From Caecitellus pseudoparvulus (lineage: Eukaryota; Bigyra: Bicosoecida), in contig CBFFRQ010000052.1 of the NCBI GenBank assembly GCA_965644315.1, positions 62,001 to 126,000 of the forward strand: DNA of 64,000 nucleotides, written 5' to 3'. This document shows, in pieces, positions 12,801 to 22,762 of the stretch (position 1 is its first letter; each line of letters begins with the position of its first letter). A program made the position numbers and the translations under genes. Below the pieces are notes generated by a model, which saw only the letters and a list, made by a program, of their open reading frames with translations, was not told where the DNA came from and ran no database searches.

Positions 12801-15800
12801 GATGTCGATGGGTTGCTCATGCTTGACACTGAAGGCTTTGATGAACAGCTCTTTTCAGGTGGCATCCACGTAGAAATGGGATCCAACGTCAGCGTCCGGA
12901 ATGTTCGGGCCACTGCAGCTCGGGCGAGTGGGTACGCCGCTGACCGCCTGCGAGTCACTGAGCGCCACCCCACCCGACGCATGATGTACTACCCATCAGG
13001 GGGGGGCAAGCTTGTCGCTGTCGGGGCGAGGGTTTTCGATGCTCCTGGCCAGTTCTACTTCAACGAGTACCAGGAGATCGTTGATGCGCCACCAAGCAAA
13101 GTTGAGGTGATCAACTGCTCCGTGCACGGCTTCGCACGAGCGTACCCAGGTGTCGCGGTCTACATCGAAGGGAAGGCGCATGTCCGCATCAAGAACTTGA
13201 CCGTCACAGACTCGCTTTCCGACGTACAGGGGGCGGCAGTAATGGTTGGGGGCGATCCTAGTGACTTCTCTGGTGCTGCTGACTTCCCTCCCCTCCAGGT
13301 CTCCATTGAGGATTCCACATTTCGGAGGTGCTCCAGCACGCGAGGGTCAGGCGGGGCATTGGCGGTGTTCCACCCGAGCGCTCGGGTGAACCTGTCCAAC
13401 ACCCTCATTGAAGAGCCAACCTTGACTGGCTCGGCTTCTGGTGGCGCCATAGCTGTGGCGGATGGAGCCTTCCTGCGCATTCGCAACCTTTCAGTCCTCG
13501 CTGGTCAGACCTATGGCTTTGGAGGTGGTGGCCTGTCTATTTCTAGCCGCAGCACTGTAGTTGCAGAGGACGTCATGCTGGTGGATAGTGCGGCACTAGG
13601 GTCCGGTGTGGGGGGTGCCATCTCCGTGTCTGGACTCGGCTCGGAGTTTCAATGTGATCGTTGCACCTTTTTGCGGTCCCGCACTGGTCAATCCCATGCT
13701 GGCACGCTCTTTGTGTCCGGTGGAGCGCTAGCAGTCTTGAGCAATTCGCGCCTGGAAGACTCCAGCACTCAGCAAAATGGAGGAGGCATCCTCGCAACCG
13801 ACACGGGCACAGTGCTCGTGCTCAACAACGTTACCTTCACAAAGCTGTCTGCGCAGCGCTTTGGGGGCGGGCTTGTCATCGCGAATGGTGCCCATGCAGA
13901 CATCTCCCGGCTCAGAACTGTGAATTGCTCTGCAGTGTCAGGCGGCGGCTCCCTGTATTTGCATAGTGCGAGTGCAGATGTACGCAACAGCTCCTTCGTG
14001 GGGTCAACTGCAGAGAACAGCGGAGGGGCGCTGCTCTGCTCCCTCTGCTCTGTCCAGCTGGTGTCATCTACGACCCACGGCTCTTCTGCGAGGGCAGGTG
14101 GGGATTTTGTCGCCTCTGGTAGCGGTGCAGTGATTATGCTTGAGCACCACAGTAGCCACAGAGCACTTTCTTATGACACCGGCGGGATCGGTTTGGCTAG
14201 GCTCGGTGGCGAAGTGGTCATTAAGTCACTTCGCGCAATCCAGCCGCTCTCTGAGGGCACGGGAGGCGGCTTCAGCGCCGACCTGGGTGGCCTTGTGTCT
14301 ATTGTTGGGTCTGTAGATCTGCAGCAGGGCCGAGCTTTGGCAGAGGGAGGCGGTGTGTACCTGGTTGGACAGGGCTCGCGCCTGGTTGCAAACCCTGGCT
14401 CATCGCTTCAGATCCAAGACAGCCAAGCACGCAGCGGTGGAGGCGTGTTCGTGGGAATTGGGGCGTCAGCTCTGTTCAATCACTCCACGGTCACACTCAG
14501 CCGCAACGCAGCGTCCTTGAATGGTGCGGGGCTTGCGTCAAAGAGCGGTATGACCATAGCGAGGTCCTCACATGTGTCCATCCAACATGGTACGGCTTTA
14601 GGAAACGGTGGCGGGGTATCTTTGTCCGACCAAGCCTCGCTTTGCTTCGGCGACGCTGAGTCGCAGCTTGCTATTGTGGGTAACAAAGCGGTTGATGGAG
14701 GAGGTATCCATGTAGACAGCAAGTCACAAGTTTCCATTGCCTCTGGGGTGTGTGGCCTTGGGGGAGCTGCACACATGACAAACAACTCTGCCACAGGAAG
14801 GGGAGGCGCTCTTTCTGCGACCATGGGCTCAAGCGTAGACGTCGGTGCAGGGGTGTCATTTCACAGCAACGCTGCGACCGGAGGCGACGCGTATGGTAGC
14901 ACGATCTTCACCAAGGACAGCGCTTTTCATGGGACTGGGCTGTCGATCCACGGAAGTGGTGGCCATGCCGGGCAACTGTTAGCAGGCACCGTATACTGTG
15001 AGGGGGTAGATGCGGCCGTCTTCCTCGCGAACACCACCTTTGTGCAGTCAACAGGCTCGCTGTCTGGTGTGGCCCGTGCCTCCGCCCTGTCCCTTCAGAA
15101 GGGTTGTGTTGCTGAGGCACGTGAGACCACCTTCAGCTCCGGGACAGCGCATGTTTCATCTGGATCGGCGGTGGCAGTTGGTGAAGCGGCAAAGCTGGTG
15201 TGGGAGACTTCCAATGTCACTGATCTAGTGTCCTCAGCCCCCGCAGTTCTGTCGTGTGCCCAAGGGGCTGTGGAGCTACGAGGAGAGCACCATTGGGCCG
15301 GAAACTGGGCTCCTCCACCAGCAGCCATGGGAGCAACAAGTTGCTCCGTTTCAGTTTTAGATGGTGCTGTCGTAAGGGTGTCTGGTGGAAGAATAACAGC
15401 TTCAGTCAGCTGCCAAGACCAACTCATTGGCAACCTCATGTCATTGCACAGTACCGACTTAAGTGTGGAGGCAAGAAGCACAGTTGTGCTAGATGGTGAG
15501 GAGCTGCAGTCCGATCCCCTGCAGTGCTCTGTGCAGCCGTCCCCCTTCAGCGCTGCGGGCTCAATGCTTCTGGAAAGCGCATCCTCTGTGAGTGTTGATG
15601 CTGGGTCCCAGGTCTTGATCTCGGCGATGCACTTCCCGAATGCGACTGGTGGGGGCTTGACCATGACTGGTGCTTCCTCATTGTACGTCGGACGTTCCGC
15701 AACCTTCTCCATCACCAACAGCACGGGTTTGTTCGGTGGTGGGTTGAGCATGTCGAGCAGCAGAGCCTCTGTCGGAGAGGGAGTCGTCGCGGGCATGGGC

Positions 15801-18800
15801 TGCAACCTGAGCGTCCTTGCCTCGCCACAGGGCGGAGCATTCATGCCACTGAAGCTTGAGCACAACGTCGCAGAGCGTGGAGGTGGTCTGTTTGCCACAG
15901 ATGGTTCGCTGTTGTGTATAGTGGGGGCAAATGTGAGTGGCAATCGAGCGACTAGCGTGGCGGGTGGAGTTCACCTTGTCGGTGCTCACCCATCATCAAT
16001 GTTAGTGTCAAGCATTATTGCCTCAAATTATGCGGCTTGTTCCAATGGAGGCCTGCTTTGTGAGAGTGGATCGCCGGCTTGCCCACTCGACTCGCAGCTT
16101 GGAGGCTTGTTGTGGGTCACGAACCTGAATGTCGAGAACAACGTCGCTGAGCAAACCATTCGGCAGAACATCGGCTGCTTGCCGGGTTTGACTGGCACAG
16201 GTTGCACAGTGCTCGCTCGGCCCCCTCACTCTTCGCTGCTGGCAGATGTCTGTGCAGCGGGCAAGGAGGCGCTCGGCTCGGCCTCTCCCTCGGAGCTTCC
16301 ATGCGCGGACAGTCCAGGTCGCCCTCAGGATGGTCCGACGTGGTACCTTTCTGAGGCCGCAAGCAGCAGCACCTGCTGCGGTGCAGAAGCCCGCCCTTGC
16401 CCTGTGATTGATGCAGAGTTTGAGCAAGAGATCCAAGATCTTGACGTGCTGAGGATTGCCGACAGCGCTACCATCCAGGCCTTCGTCCCGCATGTAACGC
16501 GAGGGACCTTGTCCGTGCTTGGTGCTGGTGCTGGCACGTCGCGGGTGACCACAGTAAATGGAGAGCCGCAGGAACTGCGTGCTTCCCCTTTGCTGACTGT
16601 GATGCCAGGTCACGTGCTTCTCGTTGAAAATGTCACGTTGACCAGACACGACGGGCGCGAAGCGTTGATCGCCTGCAGACAGGGCCGGGTCACAATGACG
16701 AACGTTGTGCTTGCCGGTTCTCTTTCGGAGGCATTCCCAGGGATGATAGCCCAGGATTGTGTTGTGGATATGACCAATGTGACATTTACGGGATTCAGCG
16801 GAACGCCATTGCAGATCTCTGGGACTGCAGCTGAGACTCAGCCCGCGCATCTTCGCTCCGTCCGCTTTTCAGGGAACCTTGTTGGTGTGGGGGCTTCTGC
16901 CATGGACATTCGAGGCTCGGTTGAGCTGCACGGTCACAGCGTTTCATTTGTCGACAACGTTGCTGAAGAGGCTGCATCCGGCGGAGCTGCTGCTGCTGTA
17001 CAGTGCCAAGCTGTGGACCTGTTGCAGCCTGTGCTGTTGGGTGCTGCGTGGTCGTTTGTACACGGTGCCTTGGCCGCTGACGGGCAAGCTGACGTAGAAG
17101 CGTCAGGCTGCCGCTTGACCCTGCGCGAAGTGGACTCAGATAACGCTAGGAGCGCATCTGGGGCCCATGCTCTTCTGAGTTTAGGGTCAGTATATTCTCT
17201 TTCCAGCGCTCAGCTCGTGGGGTGTAGAGCCGGAATCGGGGAAGGGGGCATCGGCGGGTGCGTTGCGATGGATGGCGGTTCCACTTTCGCCGGCGTAGGT
17301 GTTCTCATGAAGGACGCAGCTGCCGGGAGACATGGGGGCTGCATTCATGTTCGAGAGGGGGGTAACTTGACGCTGGTACACTCGATGCTTGTCGACTGTC
17401 AAGCGTTGAGCAATGGCGGCGGCATATACGTCGGAGGCTCTTCTCAACCAGAGATCGAGCCAGGGCCTAGCATTCGGATCTTCAACTCAACTCTCTCCCG
17501 GTGCTCTACAACAGATGCGTCTGGTCGAGGAGGAGCACTTTACATGCAGGACAGTGTGGAGTTCGTTTTGGAACGCTCTACTTTGGCAAACTGCAGCAGT
17601 GCGAACGGAGGCTGTGTCGCAACTCAGGGCGCGATTGAAGCAGCAGTGGTTGACTCCACTCTTGCCGACAGCTCGGCCTCCCTGCACGGCGGGTGCTGGT
17701 TTTCAGAGGTGATCACAGCAGCTGGGGCCAGCGTGTCGTTCACTGGCAGCACTCTTCGGGGGTGTGAGGCTTTGGAAGGTAGTGGCGGCGGCTTGTACTT
17801 GCTTGGTGGTCCCATTCGTGGGCCAAGCGGCGCTCTCCTCGTGGAGGCAGTGAACAGCAGCATTTCCAGGTGCTTTGCTCTTCAAGGCTCAGGTGGGGGC
17901 ATCTCTGTTACACAGAACGTTGCCCTACACTCAGATGTCTTGGTGACTGAGTGCGCGGCTCGGCAGGGAGGCGGAGTCGCTGCCATGGATGGGTCACGGA
18001 GCTCTTTAAACAGGTCTAGTATCGTGGGGAATACGGCCTCTTTCAGGGGAGGGGGTGTTTTTGTTCAGGATGCAGAGCTACATGGGTTGGGCGCGACTCT
18101 TTGGCAAAACACTGCCAATATTGTGCCGTTAGACGTGTCCAAGCTTCCAACTGCTGGTGGTGATGCGCTGAGCATCTCTTTGAGTATGGGCCCTTCACAC
18201 CTCGTGCAGTGTTCGGGCTGTCTGCTCGGCGGAAGCAGAAACACCTTGGTGGCTACACACACTTCGCTTCCTGCAGGTACTGGATGTGGCGTGGAGACTG
18301 TTGCTTGCACCGCGGCTTCAGCCCAGCTGCTAAGCACAACTTGTGGGAGGGAGCACCTTCGGCGGTCCAGGTGCACAGGCACAGCAGAATCCGTTGTGGG
18401 TGACACTGTGGCGCACCTACAGGCACTTGTCCAGTTGCCAAACTGCACTTTCGTGCTCAGTCCCGGGTCCCCTGCAGGCTCTAGCTTTACAGCTGTTCAG
18501 TGGCACGGAGCTGAACCGCTGGGGCTAGGTTCGAGTACTTTTTGTCCCTCCAGCCGCGCTCAATGCCTCAGCATGCATGCCCTGGACTGGAAGTCGCAGC
18601 GGGGAGCAATCGCCAACGGCTGGGAGCAGCTAGAGGCTGAAGAAGACGCCGCCACGTGTAGTTTCCCAGCTTTGCCGTGGACCACAAGCCTGCAGCTGCT
18701 GACTACCTGCCTCGCCTCATCGCCAAGCGCTTCAGAGGAGAGTGCAGGTGCCTACCCTCGGCTGGACTGGGTGGGAAGTGGCACAAGCCGCCTTCACAGT

Positions 18801-21266
18801 GTCACCATGGACGCTGATCCAGCCACCAATGCGTCAGTGTCATTTGCGCCTGGTTCTTCCTTCCCTGCATTTGCTGTCTGGGCTGTAGATGCATATGGCA
18901 GCATAGTTGGGTACCCCCCACTGGTTGCGAGCATGCCTACGACTTTCCCGCTGACGCTGCGATTCGTGGGGCGCCGGAGCGCAGCCCAGCTGGAGGCTTC
19001 TCCTACTCTAATCCCTGAAATGGAGACGGAGTTTGTGGCACAGGGTGTGGCTTTTTCGCCAGACTCAATTGCGGGACCAGGAGGCACAGCGTCGCCAGTA
19101 CGTGAAGAACTCCACGATGTCGTCAGGCAACACGGCGTGGTTGGCCCTCATGTAGACATGGGCGTCGCATGGAACTCCCACGTCATATGGCTGGTTCAGG
19201 GCGTGGCTGTCAACGTGCTGCCTCTGTCGACTTGGACGGTATCTGGATTCGGCACAGGACTTCCGCTTGAGCAGGCTCTGGCGCTGCCTGAAATAGAGAT
19301 GGCGCTTTGCCCTCCCGGTTTTGCGCAGTCTGGCACCGCAGCGTGTGCACAGTGCTTCCCAGGGTTCTTTTCTCCAGAAGGTCTCCAGTGCCTGCCTTGC
19401 CCGCCTGGTTCAGCCGCTCCGAACCTGGGACAAGACGCATGCTCTCCCTGCCCGCCAGGCACCTTCCAACCCTTGTCCGGAGAGGACTCGTGTCGCCCTT
19501 GCAGCGACAGTCGCTACACCATGCAGGTTGGGCAGAGCCAGTGCCTGTCATGCCCGGCTGAAGGTGTCACTTGCGTTGGAGGAACGGCTAGTATGCAACT
19601 AGGGTTCTTTTTCGTGGGCGGCGTCGATGCAGAGCAGTTGCAAAATGCTTCTGTGGATGTAGCCCAACTTTCCTTGGTTCGGCCTTCCATGGCACAAGCT
19701 CGGACCGCCTCCCTCGTGCTGGACAGCAAGGTGACTCCGTTTACGGCAGAGACCCAGGTGTACAGCTGCTTGTCTCGCTTAGGGTGCAAGCCAGTGAACA
19801 ATGGAACTGCCGTTGTCTGTGCAGAAGGGCATGTCGGAATTGCCTGTGGCAGCTGCGCACAAGGCTACGTCTTGTCTGGCGTCGCATGCGTGCAGTGCTT
19901 TCCGGACGCGATGGCTTGGGCGCTGCTGGTTGTTGTCGCCGTCGCCGCTGTGGCCCTCATCATCGTCGCAGCGATTCGAGGCACATTCTCGGATATCGCC
20001 CCATACAAAGTCGCGACGCGCATCCTCCTGAACTACATTCAGGTCTTGACGTTGACCGGCTTGCTGAGAGCGCGCGGAACAGTTGTCTTCCGCCAGTGGT
20101 TTGCACTCATCGAGGGCATGACTGGCATGGGCCTTGCGTCTCCCTTTGCGGCGATGAGATGCGTGCTGCAGGCCACAGCATACGAAGAGTTCGCAGCTGC
20201 CCTTTCCTTTCCACTCATGCTGGGGCTTGTGGCTGTCGTGAGTGGGGCTGTAGCCGCAGAAGTGCGGGCCCCAGCTTCACGCCGCCGCTGGGCAGCTTGC
20301 AGGGAGTGGCTGGGCGAGTACCGCTTCTTCAGCACGCTGATTTTTGTCGGCTTCCTGGCGTATGCTGTGGTCACAATGGCCGTGCTCAACGCCGTGCGCT
20401 GCACAGACGCCGCAATTTTCGACCACCACTGGCTGCTGAACGACATGAACATTCCTTGTTTTGAAGGCTCGCACACCGCAATGGTGGTAGTTGCGGTCAT
20501 AGTTGGCGTTGTTTTCTGCCTTGGCTTCCCCGTCATGGCAGCGGTGGTGCTGTCTCGTGGCAAGCGCCGCCTGGAGCTGGACGACTCGTACCGCAGCCAG
20601 TGGGGTTTTCTCATTGCTGGGTTGAAGCCAGACTTTGCTTGGTATGAGAGCGCCATTATGGCCCGAAAAATGGTCATGTCGCTGGTCGTTCTTGTTCTCA
20701 ACCCAGTGTACCAAGTGGTGGCGGCTCTGCTCGTCCTGTTCATTGCTCTGAACGTGCACCTCTTTTTGAAGCCATACAAGAGGAACATCTTCAACTTGTT
20801 GGACGCGCTGTCCCTATGGGCAGTTATTGTGAGTCTCATGCTGTCATTGTCATTCCTGGAATCCGAGGAAGCTGACCAAGTCAAACAGCTGGATCCGGCG
20901 TACACATCAGAGTACGAGACCCTGACAACGGTGGCCTTGTTGGCTGTGAACTTGAGCGCGGTGATCGCCCAGCTGTACCTTATTGTGCGACTTGCATTGT
21001 CAAAGAAGCACAAGCCACGCCAGCGGCGCGGCTCGAAGCCATCCCCAAGCCTTGGCGGAAAGGTCAGCGTGTTGACGCACAGCACGAACGCTTCAAAGCG
21101 TAGCAAGGCGGGCTCTGGAGGGAGCATGAAGCGCGTCGGGAAGACGATGCGTCGGGTTTCCCTTGCAGAAGACCGGGGTTTGCAGCTGTGGGCAGGAATG
21201 GCAGCAAGTCAGTCAAGCCGGCCAGGTGGTGCTGGGAAAGACAGCCGCGTATCTGGCTGGACCTGA
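9837..21266 (+). CDS. Giant Pmp-repeat (beta-helix) receptor with GCC2/GCC3 repeats and multi-pass membrane domain
   Basis: Exon 1 (9837-9915) encodes a clean signal peptide, MVPVRALIFLVALWMADVRA. A 69-bp phase-1 intron (9916-9984) is followed by one 11.28-kb exon, giving 3,786 aa. The long frame continues upstream of position 10023 to the acceptor at 9984. About 3,000 residues are Pmp-like repeats with recurring GGAI/GGGL and FxxN motifs (for example FVGNQAGAGGAV), expected to form an extracellular beta-helix. Near residue 3,130 come GCC2/GCC3-like Cys modules (CFPGFFSPEGLQCLPCPPG). The last 500 residues hold about seven or eight hydrophobic helices plus the ESAIMARKMVMSL segment typical of protist multi-pass receptors of this architecture. 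A basic cytoplasmic tail ends the protein. It is divergent from, and paralogous to, the gene at 1-9494. Its stop lies only 17 bp from the stop of the convergent LRR gene. Function is inferred as cell-surface recognition or adhesion. Confidence 0.9.
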
Positions 21267-21283
21267 GGATCATTTGGTGACCA

Positions 21284-22762
21284 TTAATGCACGATTTCGC
21301 ACGCTGATTCAATTGAGTCGACAGAGCTGCGGCCCAAGTCCTTGTTTGCTTGCACGTGTAGAGTCTTGAGGCTCACACAGCAGCGAAGGATCTCCTGCAT
21401 GTGAGGGGAGCTTGCAGCCGATAAGCCACATGCAGAGAAGTCCAAGCGTTCCAGAGACCCCATCTTCGCAATGGCTTGACATGCGTCCCCCAGTCCCTCG
21501 TCTGATAGGAGCTTGTTGTCCGCCAGGGACAGAGCATGGAGCCCTGGAGTACGGCTGAGCAGGTCCGACAGGCGGCCAGCCCCGGACGCAGTGAGGCGGC
21601 AACGTGCAAGGTTCAGGTCGCAAGCTGACTCTAGCAAAGCAACGTGCTTCAGCAAAATTTCCACTCCTTCATCTCCGCAAGGGTTGTTGGAAACGTCCAG
21701 AGCAGTCAAGCTCACTCCTTCTGCAAGCGCGGCAATCACGTGGTCAACTTGCTCTGGGCCAAGCTTGTTGCCGCCAATGTCCAAGCAAGCCAAGCTGCTG
21801 CAAGCATCCAGACGTGCAGCAAGCGCGGCAGCCCCTTCAGCCCCCATGGAATTTGATCGCCAGTGCAGACGTTGCAGGGCAGTGCAGCTGCTCAAGAGGC
21901 CTGCCACGCACTGGGTGCCAGCGTGCCCCAGCTGGTTCCCGCTGACGTTCAGCTCTTGGAGGCGTGGATGCTGTGCCTCTGCCGCGGCCCACTCAGCAAC
22001 TGCTCCCTCCAACGCGTCCAGCGACTTCTTGCCGATGCCGCAGGCTTCTAGGTTCAGCACCTGCACAGACAAGCCTGTGATGCTGCGGAGCACCCCCGCA
22101 ACGCCCGCTGCACGCAAGGGGTTGTGGGACACGTTGAGAGAAACTAGACCTCGGCACGATGCAAGCGACTCGCTGAATAGACTCCAATCCCTGAGCTTGC
22201 AGCGCTCTAGCTCTACATGCTGCAGGCTCGCACAAGCGCTCGCCAAGCCGGTTGCCAGGTGCGCGAAGCCATCAGCTGACGGCGAGATCCACCGCAGGCA
22301 CAGCTGCTGAAGGGGCAGCCTGCCAAGAGCCTCTGCGACCCCAGCCAGCAGTTTATCCGCCGAAGCTGGATCTGAGCAGTCCTGCACCATCTCCATGTCG
22401 ATGGCCTCCAAGTTCGAGCTGCACAACTCGAGGCAGTGCAGCACTTCATCCACGCTCACACCAGAGCCCAAAACCTGCACCTTCCTGGCAGCAGACAGGG
22501 TGACTTTCCGGGGATCTGGGGCCAGCGCCAGAAGCTTCTGATTCAACTCAACAGCACACAGCCGGCGAGACTCTGCGCCAGTGCAGGGGCCGCTCCCCCC
22601 GTCAGCTGCAGATGCCATGAGCCAGACCAGTTTCCGCACCTTCCCCCCTGCTTGGCACGGCAACCCCTCGCTGATGCTCACAATGGCAGAATGCACACAT
22701 GTGAAGGGCGTGTCGTACAAGTGGTGCATTAGCTGGAAAGTGCAGCTGGCATCACTCTTCAT
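21284..22762 (-). CDS. Leucine-rich repeat protein (ribonuclease-inhibitor-like LRRs)
   Basis: A single-exon model of 492 aa starting at ATG 22762. From about residue 110 to the end it has roughly ten LRRs of the long, RI/NLRC-like type, for example LQELNVSGNQLGHAG and LTALDVSNNPCGDEG. It has no signal peptide and no membrane segment, so it is probably cytosolic and forms a horseshoe for protein binding. The partner is unknown. The start is uncertain. The first ATG lies inside the last codons of the upstream AP-3 beta gene (11-nt overlap), and a later in-frame ATG at 22618 would give about 444 aa and lose no LRR. The open frame extends further upstream, but there it is the antisense-free shadow of AP-3 beta in another frame and looks unlike protein. 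The stop is 17 bp from that of the giant receptor gene. Confidence 0.75.
   Translation of the reverse strand: MKSDASCTFQLMHHLYDTPFTCVHSAIVSISEGLPCQAGGKVRKLVWLMASAADGGSGPCTGAESRRLCAVELNQKLLALAPDPRKVTLSAARKVQVLGSGVSVDEVLHCLELCSSNLEAIDMEMVQDCSDPASADKLLAGVAEALGRLPLQQLCLRWISPSADGFAHLATGLASACASLQHVELERCKLRDWSLFSESLASCRGLVSLNVSHNPLRAAGVAGVLRSITGLSVQVLNLEACGIGKKSLDALEGAVAEWAAAEAQHPRLQELNVSGNQLGHAGTQCVAGLLSSCTALQRLHWRSNSMGAEGAAALAARLDACSSLACLDIGGNKLGPEQVDHVIAALAEGVSLTALDVSNNPCGDEGVEILLKHVALLESACDLNLARCRLTASGAGRLSDLLSRTPGLHALSLADNKLLSDEGLGDACQAIAKMGSLERLDFSACGLSAASSPHMQEILRCCVSLKTLHVQANKDLGRSSVDSIESACEIVH

Noticed and set aside
20039-21127. 362-codon minus-strand ORF
   Set aside because: Antisense of the membrane domain and basic tail of the right receptor; Thr/Ser/Arg-rich with no family features.
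1-21266. Bacterial contamination or recent transfer of Pmp autotransporters
   Set aside because: Both genes have spliceosomal introns after the signal-peptide exon and end in helical membrane bundles, not beta-barrels; base composition matches the neighbours.
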